A DNA stretch of 64,000 nt, taken from contig CAVULE010000015.1 of assembly GCA_963742315.1 (NCBI GenBank), forward strand, positions 1-64,000. Reading direction: 5' to 3'. The DNA comes from AV69 sp963742315. GTDB taxonomy: Bacteria; Verrucomicrobiota; Verrucomicrobiia; Chthoniobacterales; UBA10450. This document shows positions 24,401-33,611 of the stretch, piece after piece. How positions within the stretch are numbered: position 1 is the stretch's first letter; every line of letters starts with the position of its first letter. Position numbers and translations under genes: made by a program. The notes under the pieces were generated by a model. That model was given only the letters and a program-made list of their open reading frames with translations. It was not told the origin of the DNA and made no database searches.

Positions 24401-25186
24401 TCAGGATTTGTTGAGCGGTCCGGTTGTTTTCGGTGGTTGCGGAGATTCACGCACAGCGGCGCCGTTCATGTAACTTTGTAGGTGTCGCTCATAGACACTG
24501 CGATCACCTTTCACCAAAGATAGCGCGCGTTTTTCGTCTTTTATTGCTGAGCGAAAATCGCCAGTTTCAGCCTCGGCCGCGGCCAGAGTATCGAGAATCA
24601 TCGAGCTGCGATGGTTGAGGCTCTGGTTGACCCCCCGCGCGAATTCGACAGCCCGCTTACCGTCACGGACACTGCCGTCGGGACAAGTGGCCAGCAGCCA
24701 CGCGTAGTTGTTATGCGCCATAAGATTATCTTTATCGAGAGCTATGGCCCTTTCCAGGTCCGCACGCGCAGCGCGATAAGAACCATTCAGCGCCAGCGCA
24801 GAGGCCCGCTCGAAGTACAGTTTTGATCCATCAACCGCTCGATTTGCTGCCGGAAGCAATGCCAACGCACGATCATAATAAGTAATCGCCTCCGAATAGC
24901 GATGGCGAAGGACGGCCACATATGCCTGGAGCGAGCGCAGTTCTGACGAGTTCGGAGTAATCCGTTCGAAGGCCTCAAGCGTCTTCGCGACCGTCGGCCA
25001 GTCTTGTGCGCGCACAGCCTTCTCCAAGCGGTCAGACTGTTCTCGAGCAACCTTTTCTTCTTCGGAGTGCGGAACCGACCATGCCGAGCCCCACCCACGC
25101 TCCCGTTCGTTTGCAGCCATAACCTTGCCTCCAGCGGCGAAGACCACCGCCAGGGCAATTCCGGGTATTAAGGATCGCAAAAACAC
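24401..25186 (-). CDS. Exported TPR protein
   Basis: The 261-residue protein has a signal peptide (MFLRSLIPGIALAVVFAAGG) and about four tetratricopeptide units between 50 and 230: VRAQDWPTVAKTLEAFERIT, RHRYSEAITYYDRALALLP, GSYRAARADLERAIALDKDN and TGDFRSAIKDEKRALSLVKG. It probably scaffolds protein contacts in the periplasm. It is translated 8 nt before retropepsin copy B and 63 nt after the Nif3 gene, so the three are likely one transcript. The equivalent TPR gene is absent from the duplicated block next to copy A. Confidence 0.85.
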   Translation of the reverse strand: MFLRSLIPGIALAVVFAAGGKVMAANERERGWGSAWSVPHSEEEKVAREQSDRLEKAVRAQDWPTVAKTLEAFERITPNSSELRSLQAYVAVLRHRYSEAITYYDRALALLPAANRAVDGSKLYFERASALALNGSYRAARADLERAIALDKDNLMAHNNYAWLLATCPDGSVRDGKRAVEFARGVNQSLNHRSSMILDTLAAAEAETGDFRSAIKDEKRALSLVKGDRSVYERHLQSYMNGAAVRESPQPPKTTGPLNKS

Positions 25187-25249
25187 ACGCGCGTTGGTAA
25201 TAAAAAGTGCTGTCGCAGTAAAGAGCAGGTTTTGGGCAAAACAGTAATC

Positions 25250-26006
25250 TCAAAGTCCCGTTGGCAAACTGATGAATTCCCAATCAACCTGGAATTTTTT
25301 CGCGAGATGGGCCGCCAGGGCTTTGACGCCGAAAGTTTCAGTGGCGTAATGACCAGCGAGCAAAAGGTTGATGCCCAGTTCTTCGGCGGCGATCGCAGCC
25401 CAGTGCGGCGCTTCGCCGGTAATGAAAGTGTCGATTCCTTCCGCGGCGACGCGTTCGATCTCACTGCCCGCTGCACCGGTAATGACGCCGATAGCCCGGA
25501 CCGTTTTTTGAGCCCGATGCGAAGGTTTTCACCGGACCGGCCACCTCCTTTTCCAAGCGCTTGATTAATTCGCTCAGTGCCACGTCGGCCAACGCGCGTC
25601 GTCCGAGCAGTGATCCTTTCTCTTCGAAGAACGGCTCTGATTCTTCGAACCCGAGAGCGCGCATAAGCAGAACGTTGTTTCCAACTTCCGGATGCAGATC
25701 GAGCGGGAGATGAGCGCTGTAAACCGCGATGTTGTTTTCAAAGGCGAACTTCAGTTGCCGGCGCAACGCTTTGGTCACGGGACGCAGGCCCGGCCAAAAC
25801 ATTCCGTGGTGAACAACGAGCAGATTAGCGCCGCGCTTCGCGCATTCCTCCAATCCGCGGCTGGAGAAATCCACCGCTGCCGCAATTTTCGTTACCTGGC
25901 CGGAATTCTCCAGTTGCAGGCCGTTGAGCGCATTCTCGTAATCCTGAATTTCGCCAAGCCTCAAATGGGAATCGCAATAACCGACGATCTCGTTCAGAGC
26001 GGCCAT
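25250..26006 (-). pseudogene. Nif3-like dinuclear metal protein, frameshifted in A run
   Basis: The start is ATG 26006 (MAALNEIVGYCDSHLRLGEI). The first frame is normal: LQLENSGQVTKIAAAVDFS, LLVVHHGMFWPG with the metal-binding HHG box, and YSAHLPLDLHPEVGNN. At GSK (about 25505) a run of six A (six T on the plus strand) shifts it; with five A the product continues as TVRAIGVITGAAGSEIERVA, FITGEAPHWAA and LLLAGHYATETFG to a stop at 25250. The repaired length is about 251 residues, right for Nif3/YbgI proteins (dinuclear metal hydrolase fold, poorly defined role). A homopolymer sequencing error is as likely as true loss. Confidence 0.8.
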
Positions 26007-26089
26007 GTCATGACTTTGCCAAGGCGCGGAAATTTTGGAAGCGAGTTTGCTTGACGCTGCCACAACTCTTGTGAGTCTTATTTGCTTTG

Positions 26090-26488
26090 ATGGAATACAC
26101 AGACGCTCCTTCCACTCAAACCGCGGCTACGATGCTTTGTCCGAATTGCGGCCAGCGCCTGCCGACAGACGCGCAGGCTTGCGATCGATGCGATTGGAAA
26201 CGGGAAGGCCCCGTTCAGATAGCGGAGGGCACGGCGAGCGACGCAATGGCCGCGTTGCTCAGCATCGTTCCGGGGCTCGGCCATGTTTACAAAGGTTACC
26301 GCGGCATCGGACTTCTTTTTGCGTTCGGCACGTTGATTGTGCTCGGATTCTCGGGCCTTGCTGCGATTGCAAGCGCGGGGTTCGGGCTCGGGCTCGCCGT
26401 CTTCTATTGGGTCGGCGTTGCCATGCACGCCTATGCCATCAAAGATCGCGTCGTTCCGTCGGAGAAAGACGAAGGCGAACAGTATTAA
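26090..26488 (+). CDS. Zinc-ribbon membrane protein
   Basis: ATG 26090 gives 132 residues. A zinc ribbon CPNCG-(10)-CDRC (about 17-34) is followed by a hydrophobic region with two or three spans: MAALLSIVPGLGHVYKGYRG, IGLLFAFGTLIVLGFSGLAA and FGLGLAVFYWVGVAMHAYAI. The P-G-L-G-H-x-Y-x-G turn is the pattern of TM2-type or DUF5683-like small membrane proteins. The zinc ribbon would face the cytosol. The function is unknown. It starts divergently 80 nt from the Nif3 gene. Confidence 0.75.
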   Translation: MEYTDAPSTQTAATMLCPNCGQRLPTDAQACDRCDWKREGPVQIAEGTASDAMAALLSIVPGLGHVYKGYRGIGLLFAFGTLIVLGFSGLAAIASAGFGLGLAVFYWVGVAMHAYAIKDRVVPSEKDEGEQY

Positions 26489-26684
26489 GCGTTGAAGCGC
26501 TAATCTGTAGTCGCGTCTCTGCGAGACGCGCGAGTTAATCATCGACGCGTTTAACAAACTCTTAGACTTCCAGTCGGTCGTGGTCATTGCAGATTGAGGT
26601 TTGGAGCGAGTCCCCGATGTCTTCGGTAACGAAGATTTTGCGTGTGTGGCGAGCTGGATTCGGTGAAGAATTCTGAACAGTCGC

Positions 26685-28202
26685 ATGTCGCTGAGTATCG
26701 TTTTCATCTGCCTCGCGCTCGTTGTCGGGATTTACTTTTATAATAACCCGCTCAAGCATGGGCCGTGGTTTTTAAGCCGGCGGTTCATTAACTGGTTCCC
26801 GCTCGGGATGACTTACGCGTTCCTTTACATGGGACGCTACAATCTCACGGTCGCGAAGAACGCGCTCGGCTCGCTCATGTCGAATGAAGATTTCGGCCTT
26901 ATCTTCGCAGCCGGGACAATCACCTACGCTTTCTCGTTTTTGATCAACGGTCCGCTGGTCGACAAAATTGGCGGGAAAAAGGGAATCCTCATCGCTGCGC
27001 TGGGGGCGGCGGCGGCGAATGTCGCGCTCGGTGTCATCACCTGGCTGGTCCTGACTAATCGCATTCACGTGCGGCTGCTCCCGATTTTTTCGGTGACCTA
27101 CGCGCTCAACATGTATTTCCAAAGCTACGGCGCGGTCTCGATCATCAAGGTCAAGGCACACTGGTTTCATGTGCGCGAACGCGGCGTGTTCGGCGCAATT
27201 TTCGGAACGCTGATTTCGTTCGGCGTTTATTTCGCGTTCGATTGGGGCCAGGCGATCATCGACATTACAAAACTCAATGCCCCAATGCCGACGAGCGCAG
27301 TGGAACGTTTGGTGCGCGCGATTTTTGTCCCGCCCGGCCTGACAATGGACGCAACCTGGGCGGTGTTTTTTGTTCCGGCCGCGATCCTCGCGGTGTGGGC
27401 GTTGCTCGACATCTGGCTCATCCGCGATACACCGGAGCACGCCGGTTTTCCGCATCTCGATACTCACGACGCTTCCTCTGGTCACATGCACGAGGAATAC
27501 AGCGCGCTCAAACTGCTCAAGATGGTTTTCCTCAATCCGCTGATCGTAATGTTCGCTTTCGTGGAGCTGACCGCCGGCGTCCTGCGCAACGGGATCATGC
27601 AATGGTACACCATCTTTGGGCACGATGTGAAACAACCGGGAGCCGAAGTCATCCTGGAAAACTGGGGACTTTTGCTCTGCGTCTTCGGGATCGTCGGCGG
27701 ATTCGCGGGTGGTTTGATCTCCGATAAATTTTTTCAATCACGTCGCGGACCACCCGTGGTGATTTTCTGTGCGTTCATGCTCATGATGACGGCAGTGATG
27801 GCGATGAATCTTTTTTCGTTTCCGTTTGTCGTGGGGATCGCCGCGCTGCTGATCGTGGCGGCGGTTACCGGTGTGCATTCATTAATGTCCGGGACAGCGG
27901 CCGCGGACTTCGGTGGACGCAAGGCCACGGCTACCGCGTCTGGGATTGTGGATGGATTCGTCTATCTCGGGAGCGGCGTGCAATCGGTCGGCGTCGGCTA
28001 TCTCGTGACGCATCATAGCTGGCAATGGTGGCCGATTTTCCTCATGCCGTTCGCGCTCATCGGCGGGCTCGTCGCCTGGCGCATCTGGCACGAACTCCCC
28101 GCCGCGACGCGCGTTTACATCCAAACTATCGAGCGACAACATTTGGTTCTCGCGACAACAAATCGAGACGCGGAACACGTAATTCAGACTCTGAAAAGCT
28201 GA
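26685..28202 (+). CDS. MFS organophosphate:phosphate antiporter-like transporter
   Basis: This 505-residue inner-membrane protein has about 12 spans and one extra N-terminal helix. The motifs MTYAFLYMGRYNLTVAKNAL and FLINGPLVDKIGGKKGI, the latter the MFS loop 2-3 'D-R-x-G-R-R' position, match the GlpT/UhpT family that exchanges glycerol-3-phosphate or sugar phosphates for inorganic phosphate. The second-half loop is GGLISDKFFQSRRGPP. The arginines typical of the substrate site (one near the start of TM1, R in YMGRYN) are present, but substrate cannot be fixed. A long antisense frame (26772-27737) is only a shadow. Confidence 0.85.
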   Translation: MSLSIVFICLALVVGIYFYNNPLKHGPWFLSRRFINWFPLGMTYAFLYMGRYNLTVAKNALGSLMSNEDFGLIFAAGTITYAFSFLINGPLVDKIGGKKGILIAALGAAAANVALGVITWLVLTNRIHVRLLPIFSVTYALNMYFQSYGAVSIIKVKAHWFHVRERGVFGAIFGTLISFGVYFAFDWGQAIIDITKLNAPMPTSAVERLVRAIFVPPGLTMDATWAVFFVPAAILAVWALLDIWLIRDTPEHAGFPHLDTHDASSGHMHEEYSALKLLKMVFLNPLIVMFAFVELTAGVLRNGIMQWYTIFGHDVKQPGAEVILENWGLLLCVFGIVGGFAGGLISDKFFQSRRGPPVVIFCAFMLMMTAVMAMNLFSFPFVVGIAALLIVAAVTGVHSLMSGTAAADFGGRKATATASGIVDGFVYLGSGVQSVGVGYLVTHHSWQWWPIFLMPFALIGGLVAWRIWHELPAATRVYIQTIERQHLVLATTNRDAEHVIQTLKS

Positions 28203-28315
28203 TGGCGTAAGCTTGGCTACGCAATTGGTGAATCGGGGAGCGACCTCAGAAAGATCTCATCACAAAAGACGCAAAAACAAGTTTACCTTTCCCCGCTGCA
28301 CCGGCGCCGCGGAAA

Positions 28316-29365
28316 ATGGTGTTCGAGAGCCTCACCGCCATGCGCGGAGTGGCGGCGTTGCTGGTTGCATTCTTTCACCTCCGCTATGGCGTCATCGGAG
28401 TGCCGTTGTTTGATCTGTATATCTTCCAATTTCGTTTTGGGAGCCGCGGTTACCTCTGGGTTGATTTCTTCTTTATCCTCAGCGGCTTTATTTTGGCCTA
28501 CCGCTATGGCGACGCCTGCAGCAAGCTGAACCTGCGCGGCTACGGACATTTCGTCTGGCAACGAGTCGCCCGCATCTGGCCGCTCAACGTGGTCACAGTG
28601 CTGATCGCGATTGTCTATCTCGGGAGCAAGTACGGGGCGAGTTATCTCAGGCGAGACGCAATCGTCGCCAACCTGTTACTCGTCCACGGCTGGGGCCATT
28701 ACTTTGCTCCGCCTCTGGATTTCCCTTCCTGGTCATTGAGCTGCGAGTGGGGGGCATACCTCGTCCTGCCGTTCTATCTCTGGGCGGTCTGGCCGGTAAA
28801 ACGCGGGACAGCGCATCTCCTATTTATCGCAGGCTACCTGGGATTGTTGTTATGGTACTCCGCTCACTTTGGAAATGGAACGCTCGATCGGCTCAGAGAA
28901 AAATGGGGACTCGGCCGTTGTCTGATCGAGGTGGCGATCGGAGTGAGTTTGTTTCAATTGAATGCGCTTTATCGATCGCGAAAAATGGAACCAATATATG
29001 ACGCGGTCGCAGCCGTAATTTTCTGCGCCATCTTCGTCGTCTTTACCTACACTACTTATGACTTCTACGTCGTTCCGTTAGCGGCCGGCTTGATTCTTTG
29101 CCTGAGCCTTGCCCGAGGTCCTTTTACTCGTGTGTTGGAATGGCGGCCAATGGTGTTGCTGGGCGAGATTTCATTTTCGATCTATATGCTGCACGGATTC
29201 GTACTCTGGCTTTGCCAGGATATCCCAGCCAGCTTCAAGGCCAGGCTCCCGTTCTGGACCGGGGCGCTCTGGCTCCTCGCTGCTCACCTGTTAGTGATCG
29301 GACTCTCCTACCTGAGCTTTAAGTTTATCGAACGGCCTGCTCATCGCGCCTTAACGGGCCGCTAG
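28316..29365 (+). CDS. Acyltransferase family 3 membrane protein
   Basis: This 349-residue integral membrane protein has about ten spans. The N-terminal signature TAMRGVAALLVAFFHLRYG carries the conserved R-x10-H pair needed for acyl transfer. DFFFILSGFILAYRYG, WQRVARIWPLNVV and SWSLSCEWGAYLVLPFY are the other family boxes, and the C-terminus ends in LSYLSFKFIERPAHR. Such proteins O-acylate surface polysaccharides or lipids (OafA/NodX/OpgC group). No polysaccharide cluster adjoins it, so the acceptor is unknown. The ATG at 28316 lacks a clear ribosome site and sits right at the first family residues, so a few more N-terminal residues are possible. Confidence 0.88.
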   Translation: MVFESLTAMRGVAALLVAFFHLRYGVIGVPLFDLYIFQFRFGSRGYLWVDFFFILSGFILAYRYGDACSKLNLRGYGHFVWQRVARIWPLNVVTVLIAIVYLGSKYGASYLRRDAIVANLLLVHGWGHYFAPPLDFPSWSLSCEWGAYLVLPFYLWAVWPVKRGTAHLLFIAGYLGLLLWYSAHFGNGTLDRLREKWGLGRCLIEVAIGVSLFQLNALYRSRKMEPIYDAVAAVIFCAIFVVFTYTTYDFYVVPLAAGLILCLSLARGPFTRVLEWRPMVLLGEISFSIYMLHGFVLWLCQDIPASFKARLPFWTGALWLLAAHLLVIGLSYLSFKFIERPAHRALTGR

Positions 29366-29472
29366 TTTCGTAAACGTTCAGTTGTCCAGATCGATAATCT
29401 GCGAAGTCGCGGCGCCCGACTACGGACTAACGACCGGACACCTGATAACGGATAATTAGTCGGGATTCGCGA

Positions 29473-29853
29473 TTAATGGTCCGTTGCCGTAGCCGGCGGG
29501 AGCGTCGGTGGTTTCTTTTGTAGAAGGTCGAACACCAGCAGACCCGCGGCGAGCAGCGCCGTGGTGATGACGAAGATGGCGAATTTCTTACGACTCCAGG
29601 TGGGGAGGACCTCATTCGGCGAGAGCTCTTCGGTACGTTTCATCCCTTCGGGCGTTGCTTCGAAGGCCCACGAAATAAATACCACCGCGACAAACCCGAG
29701 GACAAGTAACACAATCAAGGTTTTGATCGCCCAACTCGGTACTTCAAACTCTGGAATGAATGCTATTTGAATTAGCAGCCACGCGATTACCGCATAGACG
29801 ATCGCACCCTTGTGAACGTTGCGCCGCTTCAGTTCGGCCAAGAAATTCTTCAT
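29473..29853 (-). CDS. Small membrane protein, N-terminal module of cyclase/TPR regulators
   Basis: The 126 residues start MKNFLAELKRRNVHKGAIVY, a motif that normally opens large membrane-anchored TPR or cyclase-like regulators ('ELKRRNVxKVAxAYxVxAWLL'). Three membrane spans follow (about 17-35, 43-62 and 91-110). Here the module stands alone and ends in a Pro-Thr-rich tail (KKPPTLPPATATDH). It could be an anchoring partner or a truncated relic of such a protein. Three cyclase/TPR genes lie 2-13 kb away. Confidence 0.75.
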   Translation of the reverse strand: MKNFLAELKRRNVHKGAIVYAVIAWLLIQIAFIPEFEVPSWAIKTLIVLLVLGFVAVVFISWAFEATPEGMKRTEELSPNEVLPTWSRKKFAIFVITTALLAAGLLVFDLLQKKPPTLPPATATDH

Positions 29854-30009
29854 TCAATTGGGTCTTACTCCATAAACAAAAAAAATTTAAGCTTTAAGTT
29901 TTAGATTTCACAGAAGGGCGCGCCCGGTTCAGGTTTCGGGAGAATACAAAATGTAGCGAGCCAGCGGTCGAAGCTCGGGCGTCCGCCAGGAAATGGGTTA
30001 ACGTAAATC

Positions 30010-31089
30010 GTGGATTCACCATCATTGCTCAGTGTTCAGGACTATCACCGTGCGGCTTGCGCCAAATTGCCAAAAGGGGTTTTGGACTATTATGAGGGTG
30101 GAGCATTGGATGAAATTACGCTGCGCGAGAACAGCGCGGGCTGGGAACGGCTGAAGCTTTACTATCACGTCCTTGCCGGAGTTGGGAGGCGCGATCTTGG
30201 CACCACGGTTTTGGGTCAACCGATCTCCCTGCCAATTGGGGTTGCGCCAACGGCGTTTCAGAAACTTGCGTGCGCGGCGGGCGAGATCGCGGCGGCAAAA
30301 GCGGCCACGGCGGCGAGGACCTTGTTCATTCTCAGTTCGTTCTCGAACACCGCAATGGAGTCGGTTCTTCCGCAGGCGGCGAGTCCGCGTTGGTTTCAGC
30401 TCTACATCTACAAGGACCGCGTCATCACCGAGGAGCTGGTGCGACGAGCGGAAGCGGCCGGAGCGGAAGCAATCGTCGTGACGGTTGACACACCCGGTCT
30501 AGGGACACGCGAACGCGATGTGCGCAACAGCTTTCGCCTGCCGGATGATCTTTCGCTGGAAAATCTGGCGCCGATGGGCAAAGGCAATTTTCCAAAGGTG
30601 ACAGGCTCTGGTCTGGCCGCTTATGTCCGAGAAAACTTCAAGAGCGACCTCAAGTTTGAAGATCTTGATTGGTTGGGCGGATGCACGCGATTGCCAATAA
30701 TAGTGAAAGGTGTCTGCCGCGGCGACGATGCGCGCCGTGCGGCCGAGCATGGCGCGAAAGCGGTGGTCGTTTCGAATCATGGCGGGCGACAACTCGATAC
30801 TGCGCCTGCGACTTGCGAAGTTTTGCCAGCTGTGGCCGATGCCGTGCGTGATCTTTGCGAGGTTTATGTCGATGGTGGGATTCGTCGCGGCAGCGATGTC
30901 CTCAAGGCGATTGCGCTTGGCGCCCGGGCCGTCCTGATCGGTAGACCAATTTTATGGGGCCTGTGTGTTGGCGGCGAGCAAGGCGCGATCGCCATTTTGG
31001 AAATTCTCCGGCGTGAGCTGGACGAAGCTATGCTGTTATGCGGTTGCACAAAGCTCGGCGATATCAATCGATCGTTACTTGCGCCCTAA
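30010..31089 (+). CDS. FMN-dependent 2-hydroxy-acid oxidase
   Basis: It oxidises L-2-hydroxy acids (lactate, glycolate or a relative) to keto acids in the FMN glycolate oxidase/lactate dehydrogenase family. The 359 residues from GTG 30010 form a (beta/alpha)8 barrel. Visible motifs: ISLPIGVAPTAFQKLA (FMN loop), RWFQLYIYKDR, VVTVDTPGLGTRERDVRN (flavin and substrate), IVKGV with Lys233, SNHGGRQLD (catalytic His257 and Arg260) and YVDGGIRRGSDVLKAIALGA. The length is that of soluble oxidases rather than membrane-bound LldD. The gene is alone, so which hydroxy acid is used stays open. Confidence 0.92.
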   Translation: MDSPSLLSVQDYHRAACAKLPKGVLDYYEGGALDEITLRENSAGWERLKLYYHVLAGVGRRDLGTTVLGQPISLPIGVAPTAFQKLACAAGEIAAAKAATAARTLFILSSFSNTAMESVLPQAASPRWFQLYIYKDRVITEELVRRAEAAGAEAIVVTVDTPGLGTRERDVRNSFRLPDDLSLENLAPMGKGNFPKVTGSGLAAYVRENFKSDLKFEDLDWLGGCTRLPIIVKGVCRGDDARRAAEHGAKAVVVSNHGGRQLDTAPATCEVLPAVADAVRDLCEVYVDGGIRRGSDVLKAIALGARAVLIGRPILWGLCVGGEQGAIAILEILRRELDEAMLLCGCTKLGDINRSLLAP

Positions 31090-31166
31090 TGTCAGAAGTC
31101 AGAAATCGGAGGTCAACTGACAAACGCTAACATCAACTGATAACTAATCGCGATTGGCGATTTGCA

Positions 31167-33551
31167 TTAATTCTTGGGCGCGAGCGAGGCAACAATCTTT
31201 GCGAACCGCGGGTCATTTCGCAATGGATCCCATTCTGGACGCAAACTAAGATGACCGTAACTCAGGGTCGCGGGGGTTCCGGCAAGGTAGGAGAGCGTTT
31301 CCAGGGCGCGATCGGTCTCGCCGGTCCAGGTGTAGATGATTGCGAGGTTCTCAACCAGCGAAGTGCCATTGATTGAGTCCTTGCTGATCGGAAGAAGCTC
31401 GACCGCGCGAGTCCCTTCGCGAATCGCGTCTTCTTTGCGGCCCAATCCGGCATCAAGAAGTCCCAGCACGGAGAGGGCGGCGGCATAATCGGGTTGATCC
31501 CGAGTTATCTTCTCCATCGCCGCGCGAGCCTGTTGGAAAGCGGCATGAGCGGCATCGGAATCGCCTTTCGCGCGAGCGACCAGACCCTGACACCACTCGG
31601 CTGGAAGTTCGATGTCCTCAAAAATGCATTGGCTTGTTCCCATCGCCTTGAGAGCAAGTTCAGCTGAAGCAAAGTCACGTTCCGAAAGAGCGAGATAAAG
31701 CCACAGGTCGGCGAGGTCCGCGATAGAAGCCGGTTCCTGAGCGAGAACTGTAGCAATCGTTTCGTGCAAAGGTTTCGGATCGGCGTGCCAGTCCAGTTCA
31801 ACCAAGCCGCGCTGGCCGCGCGTGCCAACGTCGCCGGGGACTATCGCCAAAACACGATCAAGCACTGCTTTTCCATCGGCATAGCGACGCAGGTAATGGT
31901 AATTAATGTAAAGCTGCTGAAGGATGTTGACATTGCGCGGATCGAGGTCGAGGCCCTGCTCAAAATTCCTGGCCGAATCTTCCCAGCGACTTTGCCGGCG
32001 GTCGATGTAGCCACTCAGTTCGAAAACAAACGAGTTATTCGGCAATAGATGGCGTGCAAGAACGAGCTCGTCGCGTGCACGATCATAATCGAGGTAGGCA
32101 CAGTAGAGATGGTAAGCATTGGCCAGATGCGCTTCTCCCGAGTTCGGTCGCAAACGGCGGAGGGTCTCGACCGCATGCTCCGCCAATGCCAGCCGGGCAG
32201 GCGTATGATCTACTCCGACAATGTAGACTTTGTCATGGGTGTGGGCCAACTCGTAGTAGGCGAGGAAGAAAGCAGGGTCACGCGCGATAGCTTGTTGCAG
32301 GAGATCAACTACCAGGGACAAACTTTCTTTCTCCCGCGCACTAAACACGGTCATGGCGCTGAGATTTTTGGCTTGCACGTATAACTCGTAGGCAACCTCG
32401 TCGGCGGTAGGCCGTTCTTCGATGGCCGCTTTCTCTTGAGGTGATAGTTTGGCCCTGAGTTCTCCGACAATTTGTTCCGCCACCTCGCTTTGCATGGCGA
32501 AAACATCCGCCAGATCGCGATCGAACGTCTTCGACCAGATGTAGGTATCGGTGCGAGCGTCAATCAGCTGGGCGTTGATGCGGACGTGCTGGCCTTCACG
32601 TTGCACCGTGCCTTCCACGATGTGGGCCACACCAAGAGCGGCGGCTATCTCGCGCAGATTCCTTTTCGCGTCGCTGGCGTATTGCATTACGGAAGTGCGG
32701 CTGATCACTTTCAGATCGGCGACCTTGGCCAGATTGGTCAGGATCTCGTCATGCACGCCCTCCGCGAAATGCACGTTTTGTTTTTCGTCGCTAAGATTTT
32801 CAAAAGGCAGGACGGCGACGCTTTTTTCCAACAGCACGCGGCCGGCTTGTAACCAAGCTTGATGAGTCCGGTTCCAATAAAGGAAGGCAATGGCTCCACC
32901 GAAAAGAAGAGCAACCGCGACCGCCGCGAATAGCCTAGTTGATCTGACTCTGGCCTTCTTACCCGATAGCGCTTGCTTACATTGCGGCGGCAGCTGCGGA
33001 TTACCGACCTCATCGTTGTAGAAGTTAACGAGCTCGATCCTGGCGCCATGCTTCACCTCACATGTTCCAATATGGTGAAGGTAGCTCTGCCAGGTGCCGA
33101 ACTCAGCCAGATCGTCAGCCGCTCGTTGAGAAAGGAGAATGTGACCGGCCTCACCGCAATCCATCACCCGCTGCGCGAGGTTAATACCGGCGCCGGTGAC
33201 ATTGACCTGGTCGTTGACATCCACCACCCGGCTGACGGGCCCACTATGAATTCCCATGCGAACGGCGAGCCGGAGATGTTGCTTGAGCGCACGCGCGATT
33301 GCCAGCGCGCACTCCACCGGCGTCTCCACGCTGGTAGTAAAGACGAGGGCCATTCCGTCGCCGGTCGGCAGGCGAGTCAACTTGCCGCTGGCTTCGGCAG
33401 CACGAAACTGAGCGGTGTCGCGAACGACTCGATTTAATTCATCAAAGAGTTCGCGCTGCTCATGGATGCGCAGTTTGGAATACCCGACGGTGTCGATAAA
33501 GAGGACGTGAGCTATTTCCAGCTCGAGCTTGGTTTTGTCCTCAAGAGCCAT
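31167..33551 (-). CDS. Class III nucleotide cyclase with TolB-like and TPR domains (paralogue 1)
   Basis: This 794-residue signalling protein has an N-terminal class III adenylate/guanylate cyclase domain (about 12-180). The two metal-binding aspartates lie in VLFIDTVGYSK (D20) and LPTGDGMALVF (D65), and the core continues RMGIHSGPVSRVVDVND and GAGINLAQRVMDCG. A membrane helix (LFAAVAVALLFGGAIAFLYW, about 208-227) precedes a TolB N-like domain (SVAVLPFENLSDEKQN to AEQIVGELRAKL), then TPR repeats to the end. It presumably makes cAMP in response to an unknown cue. It differs from the 38-42 kb paralogues in having the transmembrane helix. Confidence 0.88.
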   Translation of the reverse strand: MALEDKTKLELEIAHVLFIDTVGYSKLRIHEQRELFDELNRVVRDTAQFRAAEASGKLTRLPTGDGMALVFTTSVETPVECALAIARALKQHLRLAVRMGIHSGPVSRVVDVNDQVNVTGAGINLAQRVMDCGEAGHILLSQRAADDLAEFGTWQSYLHHIGTCEVKHGARIELVNFYNDEVGNPQLPPQCKQALSGKKARVRSTRLFAAVAVALLFGGAIAFLYWNRTHQAWLQAGRVLLEKSVAVLPFENLSDEKQNVHFAEGVHDEILTNLAKVADLKVISRTSVMQYASDAKRNLREIAAALGVAHIVEGTVQREGQHVRINAQLIDARTDTYIWSKTFDRDLADVFAMQSEVAEQIVGELRAKLSPQEKAAIEERPTADEVAYELYVQAKNLSAMTVFSAREKESLSLVVDLLQQAIARDPAFFLAYYELAHTHDKVYIVGVDHTPARLALAEHAVETLRRLRPNSGEAHLANAYHLYCAYLDYDRARDELVLARHLLPNNSFVFELSGYIDRRQSRWEDSARNFEQGLDLDPRNVNILQQLYINYHYLRRYADGKAVLDRVLAIVPGDVGTRGQRGLVELDWHADPKPLHETIATVLAQEPASIADLADLWLYLALSERDFASAELALKAMGTSQCIFEDIELPAEWCQGLVARAKGDSDAAHAAFQQARAAMEKITRDQPDYAAALSVLGLLDAGLGRKEDAIREGTRAVELLPISKDSINGTSLVENLAIIYTWTGETDRALETLSYLAGTPATLSYGHLSLRPEWDPLRNDPRFAKIVASLAPKN

Positions 33552-33611
33552 GAATAATCATCTCACCTGGCGGCAAACTTAACTTTACATCGCTTCAATC
33601 GTCGAGAGTAA

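Noticed and set aside
26772..27737. 321-residue open frame on the minus strand inside the MFS transporter
   Set aside because: It is the antisense shadow of a clear transporter; its composition (Arg/Asp/Glu/His rich, no hydrophobic core) is that of a mirrored membrane gene.
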